A stretch of DNA of 64,000 nucleotides from Symsagittifera roscoffensis (taxonomy: Eukaryota; Xenacoelomorpha; Acoela; Convolutidae). The notes under the pieces were generated by a model, which saw only the letters and a program-made list of their open reading frames with translations, did not search any database and was not told the origin of the DNA. Of the stretch, positions 21,316-31,849 are shown one piece after another (the stretch's first letter is position 1; every line of letters begins with the position of its first letter). The position numbers and the translations under genes were made by a program. The stretch lies in NCBI RefSeq assembly GCF_963678635.1, contig NC_087070.1:23746933-23810932 (forward strand), read 5' to 3'.

Positions 21316-21597
21316 ACTTTTAAATTATCAGACATTGATCAAGGCATACAAAACATGTCATACAGAAGAAAGAGAAGTCTTAAGCGTTTTTGACAATATT
21401 TATGAAGAGAAAAGGAAGAAAACTCAATAATAGTATATCCAGTACTACGTTATACACACACAAAATTAAATTTTGCATGCAAATTTTTTTTTTCAAAAAA
21501 CGTTTGCTTGAGTACGAAAATCTTTTTGCAGTTGAAGAAAAAACAAAAAAAAATTTGGGGGAAATTTCAAAAATACGTCGTTGTCATCAAAAAAAAA

Positions 21598-21640
21598 GCT
21601 AGTCATGCATTTTTCATGAATGGAAACTGTATGACTAGCA
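21598..21640. repeat. Imperfect hairpin related to the 16.2-kb fold-back
   Basis: CTAGTCATGCATTTTTCATG and its near reverse complement ACTGTATGACTAGC lie end to end. The TAGTCAT...ATGACTA core is the arm sequence of the element at 16233-16357. It stands on the other side of the satellite array. TATGGAATTGTATGAGTAGC at about 21790 is a further decayed arm. Confidence 0.55.
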
Positions 21641-22282
21641 TTTTTTTAACAAAAAATTTTTGTTTTTTATTTAGTACGATACACCGAATTTTATGCCAAA
21701 ACGAGAAAAAAGTTGCTCGAAAATTCAATGACACCATTTTAGCAAAATGTATGAAATTTGTTTGATTCGTATTTTTTCATAGACTTAGTTTATGGAATTG
21801 TATGAGTAGCGTTTTTGGTCTATGGAGGCCAACACGGGGTTTCAAAAAGATTTTGAAATCAGAAATTGGGAATACTTAGAGTTTGATTTTTAAATTGTGT
21901 GCATGGTTTTCTTGAAATTAGATTTTCTTGAAATTAAAAAAAGCTATTACACGGCTCTCTGCGTACAGCTAATTATTGAAATTTTTGTCTTTTGATTTTG
22001 GCCCGGTCGATTTCGTGAAAAAAATTTTGTAGAACAAAAAACAAACGTAGTCAAAATTTTTGCATTTTTTTTCATAAGGAAAAGAGAAACGGATTGTTGT
22101 CGTTCTTAATACACCAAATTGATAAATGTGTATTCTTTTGACTGTTGCCTAATTGAATTTTGAAAACGGGGGAGTTCTTCATGCGCAAAAGATCTAAAAG
22201 CGAAAAAGCAAAAAGTTCAAAATAGCCCCTTGTGTAGTGTTTTTCTTCTTCAGCCGAAAAAAGCGTTAAATTCTGGTTTCAG

Positions 22283-22426
22283 CAGGAAAGGAAACAGAAA
22301 ACTGGACAGGGAGTGCAACAGCTGAGAACAAATTGATGGTTGCCATTATGCCAACAGTTAATTTCACGGGTGGGTTCTTTGTGACGAGTTTGTCTGACTA
22401 TGCTAACACTTCGTAATGTATCTAGA
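22283..22426 (+). CDS. Candidate exon of an unrecognised host gene
   Basis: After the acceptor TTCTGGTTTCAG the frame (entered with one base from an earlier exon) reads GKETENWTGSATAENKLMVA then IMPTVNFTGGFFVTSLSDY and stops at TAA 22424-22426. The composition is protein-like, with two N-glycosylation sites (NWTG, NFTG). A donor at 22380 (CACGG then GTGGGT) could end the exon earlier. I recognise no family and found no upstream exon. Its phase does not join the exon at 23203 directly, so it may be a separate gene or need another exon between. Confidence 0.4.
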
Positions 22427-22457
22427 ATATTGAGCTAGCCAGAAATATATCTACAGA

Positions 22458-22719
22458 CAGGGGAGGATATTGAGGTGGCGAGACACCCCTCCCTCAGGGG
22501 CTCGATCCCCTACCGACCCAAAGGGTCCCCCCTGTGGTACCTTTTAAGACACCAATTTTTGGCTGTCCGGCCCTGAAAGTTTTCTAAAGGCGCCTTTATA
22601 GTGTTCTGGGACTTCTCGAAAACTAAATTTGATCGACCCTAAAAAACGTCGACAAATTTCTTAAAAGATCAAAATCCGCCCCCCCCCCCCCCCTCACGAA
22701 AATCCTAGATCCACCCCTG
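22458..22719. mobile_element. hAT-type MITE, complete, with 8-bp target duplication
   Basis: The 262-bp element begins CAGGGGAGGATATTGAGG and ends in the reverse complement of CAGGGGTGGATCTAGGATTT. The ends match at about 13 of the first 16 positions. The eight bases on each side are identical, TCTACAGA at 22450-22457 and 22720-22727. CAGGG-type ends with an 8-bp duplication are the hallmark of the hAT superfamily. It has no coding capacity, a GC-rich body and a run of 14 or more C near 22680. The perfect duplication suggests a fairly recent insertion. A shortened relative lies at 50561-50692. Confidence 0.85.
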
Positions 22720-23202
22720 TCTACAGAAACCCATTTTCAAAAAAGTTCGTTACAATATTTTGCTTGTTGTGCAAACATCACGGAAGGGTAAGAGAACTTA
22801 TCAGTGACTTAATTTTTTTTCCGTTTTCCCATTTGAAGGTTTGAAGTTTCGAAATGGACTTTAATTTTCAAAAATCTTAAATAGAAATACAAATACTTAC
22901 AGACTTTTTCTAATTGGCTTAGTTTGATGGAAAAAGATGTCAATCACAAAATCTCAAATTTTCTTCAAAGAACTTCAACGAGAGATCTTTTTCTCCGAAC
23001 TTTGAAATTGGAAAAATGTTTCAAACCCAATCATTTCTTTTCCGTATCCTTGATTTCAATGAAGTTTTTAAGCTGTCTGTTGGCTAAGGTTTTGAACGAA
23101 AATAGTGTTTAAACATTAGAATTAGTGGTTCACATTTAAAAATTAGTACTTTATTGGTTATCTTGAAACAGTTATGAAGATTGTTTTCTCTTCAACCTCC
23201 AG

Positions 23203-23736
23203 AAGTTGCAGAGCTTGGCGAGTGCCTCGACACTGAAGAGATTTTTAAATGATTTTTCAGATGAAGGAGTTGACAAAAACTATGATTATCTTGAAGGCGT
23301 ATACGAATTATTCAACTTAACACGCGACCAGGATATATCACTACCGGGTGAAAACCTACCGGAATCTCTGCAAGATTATTGGGCTATTATAGAAACAATT
23401 ATCGCGGGAACTGGCGCAAAAGGAATTGGGTTAGACTTGAATGAATATGGCGAGGAAATAGTTAAGCCAGCAGCTTGTCAACAAATATTGTGCAGAAATT
23501 TCATCGAATATGTGGAGGTCAAAGTCATCGCAAAGGATGTAAATATTTTTCAGATTTTTATTGGTAGTGCTAGACGCTATCCGCGAGAAACCGTTACGTA
23601 TCTAATTAGTTTAAATTTTGTTTAAGTTTGCTTGTTCAACACAAGAAGAAAAATCTCAGTTTCATTAACTGCAATTTTTATCAAGTGCGAGCTCAAATTT
23701 TAGGCGTCCATCCATAGCTACAAAAAGCTTAATTAA
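23203..23736 (+). CDS. 3' exons of an unrecognised host gene
   Basis: Exon 23203-23538 follows the acceptor TTCAACCTCCAG and reads KLQSLASASTLKRFLNDF, then NYDYLEGVYELFNLTRDQD, then GLDLNEYGEEIVKPAACQQ and FIEYVEVKVIAKD. It ends at a GTAAAT donor in phase 0. An acceptor AAATTTTAG at 23703 opens ASIHSYKKLN and stop TAA 23734-23736, which overlaps an AATAAA (23735-23740). The intron is 165 bases. The 122 residues are acidic and well mixed, with one N-x-T site and two cysteines close together (ACQQILC). I know no family with this pattern. Without splicing at 23539 the frame stays open to 23625. Upstream exons were not found. Confidence 0.5.
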
Positions 23737-23739
23737 TAA

Positions 23740-24400
23740 AAACCGCGATCGAGTTGCTCACTTTAGTTTTCGACTTAATACGAGTATGTTTCAACTTTGA
23801 AACAACATAAATTAGTTAAAATTAAACGTTTAACTTTGTGCTGTTTGGGTAACATTAAATTATCTATACTTAAGGCCAGAATTGAATGTTGAGAGTTTTT
23901 AGGGCAATTTCAGCAATTTTAAGCATCTCAGTGCAAGTGGGTTATATTTTAATCAATCCCCTTGATTTATTCTCAGTTATTTTGATGGATGCCTTAAAAT
24001 TTGTTGTGCGTGATTAAATTGCAACGTCTATTTTTCGCATTTTTGAATAATCATTTTCAGAGAAAACTGGGGAATGGTAAATGTTTTTGATAGACTCAAA
24101 CTATTCCTGACAAAGGACATGCGGTTACTTGAAAAATGATAAAAGACAGAGAGAACTCAATTCAGGATCTAATAGCTCACTTTTCGGCAGTCAACTTTTT
24201 TTACTACCTCAACTAATGTGGGCGACTTATCATCATAATATTTCATCGGTTTTATGTGATCAGCATTTTGAAATTGATATACCATACTAAACACCAGACA
24301 AAAACTGGCTCAACACATAATTATTTCAACAAAATCAGCTGCAAAAATAGTTTGAAAAAACCGAACTAGAGATAAATCAATTCAAACTTTCAATTTTAAG
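23740..24400. other. Intergenic, nothing recognised
   Basis: AT-rich, with no protein-like frame and no match to the repeats seen elsewhere in the window. Confidence 0.4.
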
Positions 24401-24414
24401 GTTAAAGTTTTTTC

Positions 24415-26300
24415 TCAGTTTTGAGTGAGACTTTTGGTAAAAACTGGCCCAAATTTCTGTCTACGAATGCATAAGTTATAGTAAATAAATACATTATAGC
24501 ACGCGCTAACATCCTCTACCCCTAACGGAGCAAGAACGGGTGCGAGTTTTGCGGTCAGTGGAGTGTACTTGTCTGCTGATGATCGCACAACAGCACGCGC
24601 AAGGTGGTCGTTGTCGTTGCTCAACTTAGTAATGATCACGTGACTGAAACCGCCCGTTATCCTCACAAAATTGTCAGATTTTAGACCACCTTCTGATGAT
24701 GTGTGCCAGTTAACATGTTTATTCAGTGTCGGTACATATTCTCTGAGCCAACGGCTCAAAATCGCGTTCAACTATAACTGAGAACGTCTTGATCGAACGT
24801 CAATGGCGCAAAACTTACGCACATTTGTCCTTCTGAGCTGTCTCCGAACGCATGCATTTCGTTGTTGCTTAATTGAGTTCTTGACTTCTTGATTAACTCC
24901 GCGGCTAACCATCAAATTATCAGCCTCGTGATTCCATTTCAGTCCTAAGACAGGTGTCATGTTTTCAAGAGTAGCTGAATCGTTTTTATTCGTGCTGCCA
25001 ATCCTGGGCCGTTGCTGATGAACATAGTTACTTGAAACAGTTCTAGACACAAAAGTTTCACACGATCGGAAATCAAATGAAAAACTTCCTTAGAGTCGGC
25101 TACTGAACCCAGGAAGTCATCCATATAAAGTTTTTCAAGGACGTCGTTTACGACTGCCGAATGCATTTCGCCATCATCGTGGAAGGTTTGCTGTGGCGCA
25201 AGTTGCGGATTCTCGAGCTCCAAAAGTGTACTGGAATATCCTTCTCGCTACCCAAAAACGCAAAAAATGTCGATCCAGTGGTACTAAAACAACTTGCCAT
25301 AAACTTCCTTCTATGTCAGCGACAACCGCATTTTTGAATTGTCGAAAACAAATAGGAACTCATATTAAATTATGTAGCAGCTCAGGACCAACCTGATTCA
25401 AAGATGCTCCATGACCTCTAGATACCCCATCTAGTACCCATCTCAGTTTTTGCTTGTTGTTATTTGCCACTGGATGATGAGGTGAATACAATTCTCGAGC
25501 AGTGCAATGTTTTGGATCTTGAGGTCCAACGGGAACAATTTATCCTTTATCGAGGTTTTTCTTTCAAAATGACGTCTTTACCGAACCTTTTTCGAGTGAA
25601 CTTGACTGCGCGAGAGCGGAATAGTAGTTGGGCAATTGAGTTTCATTCTCTGTCCAGAGCATACCTACATTATATTGCTCTTGGTTGTGATAAATCGACG
25701 ACTTGAGTATTCGAAGCGCTCGTATATCCGAAGCAGAGAGAGCATTTACCGATTTGTATTTTCCGTTCGACTCATGTTCATACCACTACTTGGCTTGATC
25801 GACTATCAAGGTATCCTCAACAGAGCACTTTTAAAAGCTTGAAAATCGCTGAAGAAGCTGGTAAGGGACCACTTAGCACCCAGCAGATGAACGACCCAAG
25901 GAGCGATTAGTGTTTTGCTTCCATTACAATCAAGTCGTTCAATGGTATGGAAACAGTAGTGTCCTAGTTTCGTATCTACGTCGAAGTATTGGTAAGCAAT
26001 TGGATCAAGATATTCAAGGTATGGGTAAAAATATTAAAGCGCAGAAGTTTTCACATTATTCCTTCCCACATTAATTTTATTTTTGGCAACAGGACGAACT
26101 TTGAAGGAAAAATTTCTGCGACTTTCAGTTTACCCTCACTTCAACTTGTTTTATGATGAGATACTGCTGCAAATTATTACCTTTCACTATCAAGTCTAGT
26201 GGTGATCCAGACAATTGAAGCTAATCGGGGAAAGCCATGATTGACAAATTACTCTATCACGCAAAACTAAGCAATTAGTTGTGGTATTCGACGACACGCT
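24415..26300 (-). mobile_element. BEL/Pao LTR retrotransposon fossil
   Basis: On the minus strand, reading from about 25.8 kb downward, come LLW-type and LPNYYSALAQ blocks, PHHPVANNNKQKLRWVLDGV (the start of BEL-type reverse transcriptase), LYMDDFLGSVADSKEVF (catalytic block), VLGLKWNHEADNLMVSR, and finally ILSRWLREYVPTLNKHVNWH with LVRSV-like and TKLAPL-like blocks. The last part is the domain that follows integrase in BEL/Pao polyproteins. It is incomplete and broken in many places; protease, RNase H and most of integrase are not evident. No LTR was identified. Sequence between 25.8 and 26.3 kb probably belongs to its upstream part. It looks old. Confidence 0.75.
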
Positions 26301-26977
26301 CATTTCCAGTATTTAAAAAAGTCCTTTCACATTTACAGAAGAGTCCATGGTAGAAGAGTTGATATTGGATTTTCATATGTTATTGGTGTTTGCAGGCATC
26401 AAATTTAACTTTTTCTGATCATCTTTGAGTTTTTCTTTGGTGATTCAAAATTTTCGTCGCCAACCAAAAAAACAGTCTTTGGAGAATCAAAGTGCAAAGT
26501 GTGCGGCGCCGCGTGTGCATCATCGAAGACTCATTCTGGGTAAAAAACAGATTATGATTGACTAAGAGCAGTTATGTTCGAAGTTATATGCTGCTGAGAT
26601 AGAAATTGTATGTTTACTCCCGCTGACGGTACTGTGCGAGACAACCAAACAAATGTTCTCAGTGCAATTTTCTACATCGAACGGATTGAGAGGAGCTTAG
26701 GAATGAAATGGTGGAAAGTAGTCGACGTTTCTGCTATTCGTTGCGGGTACAGTGGAATTAAATAACAATGTGGAAAGCTCGGGGTCATGGGTAGAAACTT
26801 TTGCGGGTGCGACATTAGCAGACGGAACGGATGCGATAATGCGGCAGATAGTGATAATTGAAACGTTGACCGCTTTTGACGATAACTTTGAAGCGCTCGA
26901 AAGTTGATCGGATCACCAAGGTACAATTCGAAAATAGAAGTCTTGCCGGACGGCTTGAATATCAGTACTTATATGTT

Positions 26978-27815
26978 TTGGTTGTCTCTTTGACCAAAGT
27001 GTCAGTTTGCCGAAAGCTAAGGTCATTTTCTGCAACTACAAGATCACATAAACTGGTTTTTGAAGCGTTCATTCTAATATCGACATCGTCATCTTGAATC
27101 ACAAATTTAGAGTAGCTCCGGTTAACTTCACTCAGTTATCCTCATTTATAATTCCAGTTGTTGTTTTTCAAGCATTAACTGATTTTCTTGTTGTTCGAAA
27201 TTTGATTTCAGTTGGTCGTTTGATGTCCTCTCAACAAATTATGGCGATTGTAACTAAAGTCTCTACTCTTCTGACTTGAAAAAATTTAAGCCCTTTTGTA
27301 TCAACCGAGTTTATGCTGACTTTCACGAAGTGATGTAACTTGCGAGCGCAAGTTGATCTGCGCAAAAATTTTTTACCGCTTCTTCCATCGCCCTTATTTG
27401 GTTGTCTCTTTGACCAAAGTGTCAGTTTGCCGAAAGCTGAGCTCATTTTCTGCAACTACAAGATCACATAAACTGGTTTTTGAAGCGTTTATTCTAATAT
27501 CGACATCGTCATCTTGAATCCAAAATTTAGAGTAGCTCCGGTTAACTTCAGTCAGTTATCCTCATTTATAACTCCAGTTGTTGTTTTTGAAGCATTAACT
27601 GATTTTCTTGTTGTTCGAAATTTGATTTCAGTTGGTCGTTCGATGTCCTCTCAACCAATTATGGCGATTGTAACTAAAGTCTCTACTCTTCTTACTTGAA
27701 AAAATTTAAGCCCTTTTGTATCAACCGAGTTTATGCTGACTTTCACGAGTTGATGTAACTTGCGAGCGCAAGTTGGTCTGCGCAAAACTTTTACCGCTTT
27801 TTCCATCGCCCTTAT
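26978..27815. repeat. Tandem duplication, two ~420-bp units
   Basis: GGTTGTCTCTTTGACCAAAG begins at 26980 and again at 27400. The two units then match almost base for base to CCATCGCCCTTAT before 27398 and 27815. By eye they differ at under 5 percent of positions. The unit could belong to the upstream part of the neighbouring BEL/Pao fossil (minus strand) or be unrelated; no domain was recognised in either orientation. Confidence 0.85.
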
Positions 27816-29671
27816 CGAGGTACAACTTTGTTTAAGACAGAACCCCATCATGGTCGCTCTATTTCCCTGAAGCCAGTGGTCAGCAAGGCTCAAGTGATTT
27901 TGATTTCCAGATTCACAGGAATTTTTGAAAATCCTACATGCAGTCTTGTATCCACTTGCCGACTTTTACACGACGATATTTTTTTTCTCAATTCCCAAAA
28001 GGTTGTATTCATGAAATACGAAGCGTTATTTCTCCAGTTTGCCTCTCGTCACGTACAGACGACCAATTTTTTGGTACTATGGTGTGTCACTGATGTTTGA
28101 GAAGGAACGGTTTCGGCATGTTTTAAAAACGCGGAACGGATATTGGTACGGACAAACAAACTCAGTACCAATCAACCCTGAGCATTTAGCACCATGGAAA
28201 AAAAAGTTTCGCAGCTCGATGCTCTAAACAAAAGGGACGAAGAATCCTAGTTATAAGCCACTGGCCGGGGTAATCGGTGTCACAACTTTATTGGTCGTAC
28301 TCACATTACAGGTTAAACAGTATAGTGCGGAATCAAAATAGGGTAACCATATTAAAATAAATGGTTAAAAGTGAGTTTCAGAGAAACAATTTTGAAAACT
28401 CAAATTCAATGTTAAAACAGACAACCAGCATCAAGCATCAAAATGAATGGTTTGTTTCAACGAGGGCGAAACTGTTTCTCTCAAAAATTTGCTTGAAAAA
28501 TTGTTTTTTGATGTTTTTCCTATACGCTTTGTTTCTTTCTGTTTGCTTATTAGTTTTTTGAGCGTTTCAATTTGGCGAAAAATGGTCACTATGTGTTCAT
28601 TTTTCCGAGTATGCTTTAGATTTAATTGCTTGTACTTTTCTTGCAAAACGGCTTTTTCAGTGCTTCTCTTTGATATAACCTGTTTCATTTTTGAGACGGT
28701 TAAGGGCCTAGATTTGCTTAAGATTTCAAAAGTGTTATCAGTTCCATACCAGATCAGATCGGTTTAAACCTGCTTTAATTATCTCGATTTTTAAATAATT
28801 ACCAGGACAAAAAAATAATGAAGAGATATATTGTTTGTAACTAATTTTGTGATGACCCATATAGTTATTTGTCAAATCGGGCCTCAAAACAAAGTTGGTG
28901 CGTAAACCGATATGGAGATAGTTGTGTTAACTATGCTAAACCATATTTTTTGATATGTTATTTGCATTAGATTTAAACCTAATCCTTTCATAGCAATACA
29001 AGTTCGGCGCGAACGTTCTCTGAGTTTTCGGAGTTGTGCTTCAGAAGAATCAAGCAACAAACTTAAATCAAGTATTAAAACAAGGTTGAAGTGAGCGTTG
29101 AAGCAAAAACATTTAAGACATTACCCAAATTATTATTAGGTGAACTTTATGAAGTAAAACAAAGAATTAACAATCTAGACATAGCGGACATGAGAGCAAG
29201 AAGGAGAATGTGAAGTAACACCTCAGTGTGATTCAGTAGTGACGGTTAAAAAAAAAGAGCTAATTGAGAGGGTACGGGAGAGTTGACTGAAACAAATGAT
29301 CGCAACAGCTTTTGGGCGCGTTGAATTGTTGGACCTGAGTGTCAGACAATCCTGGGATATTTCCCGAGATAGAAAAAGAATTCAAACCAGGGAACTTAAC
29401 AATGAAGTCGGGTTATTGCTTTGTAAGAGACAGGTTTTTTCGGTTGAAAATGCGATTCGGAAAAAGAATCCGAGAACAAGCGGGTTGGGTGAAAATTTTT
29501 GAGCTTCCGACAACCCCTGAGTGAACTAAACAGTAAGAATGTCGTGTCGAAGGCCTTAAAAACTACCAAAAAGTGAGCTTCTTTTCAAAATTAGAAGTGG
29601 AAACCGTTTAGCAATTTCTTCTAGGCATTATTAGTTTTTAATCAAATAGAGGATGAGACGAAATAGGGATT
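27816..29671. other. Unassigned region with a few open frames
   Basis: Plus-strand stretches at 28039-28227 (NGYWYGQTNSVPINPEHLAP) and 29339-29524 (PGNLTMKSGYCFVRDRFFRL) look more protein-like than usual for this window, but neither has a clear splice context or known family. A GTTCGGCGCGAACGTTC palindrome lies near 28999. The region could hold decayed retroelement or host exons; I cannot decide. Confidence 0.3.
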
Positions 29672-29871
29672 NNNNNNNNNNNNNNNNNNNNNNNNNNNNN
29701 NNNNNNNNNNNNNNNNNNNNNNNNNNNNNNNNNNNNNNNNNNNNNNNNNNNNNNNNNNNNNNNNNNNNNNNNNNNNNNNNNNNNNNNNNNNNNNNNNNNN
29801 NNNNNNNNNNNNNNNNNNNNNNNNNNNNNNNNNNNNNNNNNNNNNNNNNNNNNNNNNNNNNNNNNNNNNNN
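29672..29871. other. Assembly gap of 200 N
   Basis: A run of 200 undetermined bases. The round number suggests a placeholder, not a measured distance, so the sequences on its two sides may be further apart than shown. Confidence 0.98.
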
Positions 29872-31130
29872 AACTTTTTGTTATCAAGTTTTTTAGTTTT
29901 ACTCCGTTTAGAACTACATCATCAATGTGTCGGATAATCTTTATTTTTTTGAGTTACTATTGGGCAAAAAATTGCTACTTATTTTTCCGCAGCGCATAAG
30001 TATAGTTATCAAATACATCAAAACCATTGTGTTAAAACTTTTCAAAAATCTAGAACAACTTGGAATAAAACAATGAGTCCCTTTTTAAAAAATTTTTTTT
30101 GGCTGCATCAAAAAAATCAAGAAGTAGTTTGAAAACACCTGTCTTATCCTAATCAAGAAATCGTTTTGAATTGTTGGTCATAGCAAAGTGAAATTTGTTT
30201 TTTGATTTACAGCGTTGTCGACTGCATGAGTTTTGACAATCGAAGTTTTGTCGAAACGTTAGAAAAATTCAAACAAAGTTTTAAATGGTTAAACAACTGG
30301 GCATTACTTGTCTAAGAAAATTGATAAATATTATGAAAAACTATAAGGCTTTTTGGAACAATTGGTTCAATAAAAAAAAACTTGTAATTGAAAAGCTTTT
30401 CGATGTCCAGAGCTTTTTAAAACGTAAAAACTGAAAACTAGCTATTGAGAATTCGATTACTACGCCCAAAGTAGTCTCAGTCTAACCGCACAGAGTCATT
30501 TGTCGAAAAAACAAGGTAAAAAGTACCTAATAATAAGTTGAAACAATTTAAGATGTGTTCGATTGGTAAACTGTTTCGAAAACCACTAACAATTGATATA
30601 AAAATTGATTATCCCTGTTATGGCAAATAAGCATAAGATTTTAGACGCGAAAAAAGGGCCTTGGTTAGCAAATAAGAGTTTCCCTCAACAAAAAACTCAG
30701 TCTGAAATGTGGGAAACATGAGAAACTGACTATGCTCAAGCAGGCTTGATTGTTTTCTTTAGATCCTCTTCAAACTGCAGAAGACACAATTATTATCCTT
30801 TTAATAATCAATTTTGACCTTTTTGTCAAAAATGGAAAGCTTTCTTATTTTTTGTACCCTTGCGTTCTTAACCACATGAATTACAAGATAAATTGTTAGA
30901 ACTTGCAAGTAAGTGTTGGGTTATTGTTTTGTCTAATAATTTCGTGACAATTAAAGAACATACTGCGGGCTAAATCGATATAAATCAGTATTTTTTTGCA
31001 TTTTAAAATTATGCAAATGTTAATTAGTGACTCCATCTATTGAATCAGTATGCAATTCAGTCGTTTGCTCGGCCTGTTTCTTGAAGTGAAAGTCCGAAAA
31101 AACGTTTAATTAAAGTCCAGTTTTTGCTGA
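29872..31130. other. Intergenic, nothing recognised
   Basis: AT-rich sequence with no protein-like frame or clear exon, ending at the LTR of the large retroelement. Confidence 0.4.
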
Positions 31131-31132
31131 TT

Positions 31133-31849
31133 GGTCTTGTGACTCATGAACTTCGGCCTGTATTCATAGAGTCATTTCAGATAAGGTACACTGTCTGTTC
31201 GTCACACTATCTTATTTCCGGCCGGATAGATTCGTGCAACTTCTTAGTCTAACACGAATCTTAATCTTTATCTGATATCTCATGGTCTCAAAAAATCTAG
31301 TAAATACTGGTTTTCGCAAGTTAGTTCTTGAAGTTTATCCAGAAGTGAAACAACTGTATTCTAAAATTTATTCAAAATGTTCTGGTGCTGAAACTGCAAG
31401 TAGTTTCAGCACCTACAAATAAGTGTCAATGTTAGAGATGGAAATTGATAGGTTAGTTAGTATTATTTTAAGAGATAGTTTTTATCAATAACGTATTTGG
31501 TTTATAAGTGCTACTTTAGAACTGATTCCACACTCCGGGGATCAGAGATTTTTAGTTTTTAATTGTTTATTGCGGAGAAGGACGGGTGATGTATTTTTCT
31601 TTGGAAGTTTTAAGCAGTGACTTCATGGAGAGAGGAGAGATGTAGTTATTTGTGTAGATGGAAGAAGGCTGTTTTGTTCATGTTTCAAGATGGGTCTCGT
31701 TGATCGTAGGTAGCCTTGCGTGATTGTGTCAAGACTTCGGATCAATGCAATGATGTATCGATTTCATTAAGTTTAGAGCGAGGCTATGTGCAGGATGAAG
31801 TTTGAATTTTCCGTGTAAAGTGCCAACTGACTAGGATCGGTATGTGCGA
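31133..31849 (-). repeat. 3' LTR of element 1
   Basis: Shares with 48853-49553 the stretches CGTGCAACTTCTTAGTCT, AAGTAGTTTCAGCAC, CCACACTCCGGGGATCAGAG, GGAGAAGGACGGGTGATGTA and TGCCAACTGACTAGGATCG. The last ~350 bases differ from the other LTR by about 6 percent by eye; the first ~300 bases differ much more. On the element's strand this is the downstream LTR. Confidence 0.85.

Noticed and set aside
22924-23112. 62-codon frame upstream of the exon at 23203
   Set aside because: No acceptor or donor of good quality and no recognisable protein pattern; phase to the next exon not supported.
25464-25842. Plus-strand frames over the BEL/Pao fossil
   Set aside because: They are antisense shadows of the minus-strand reverse transcriptase.
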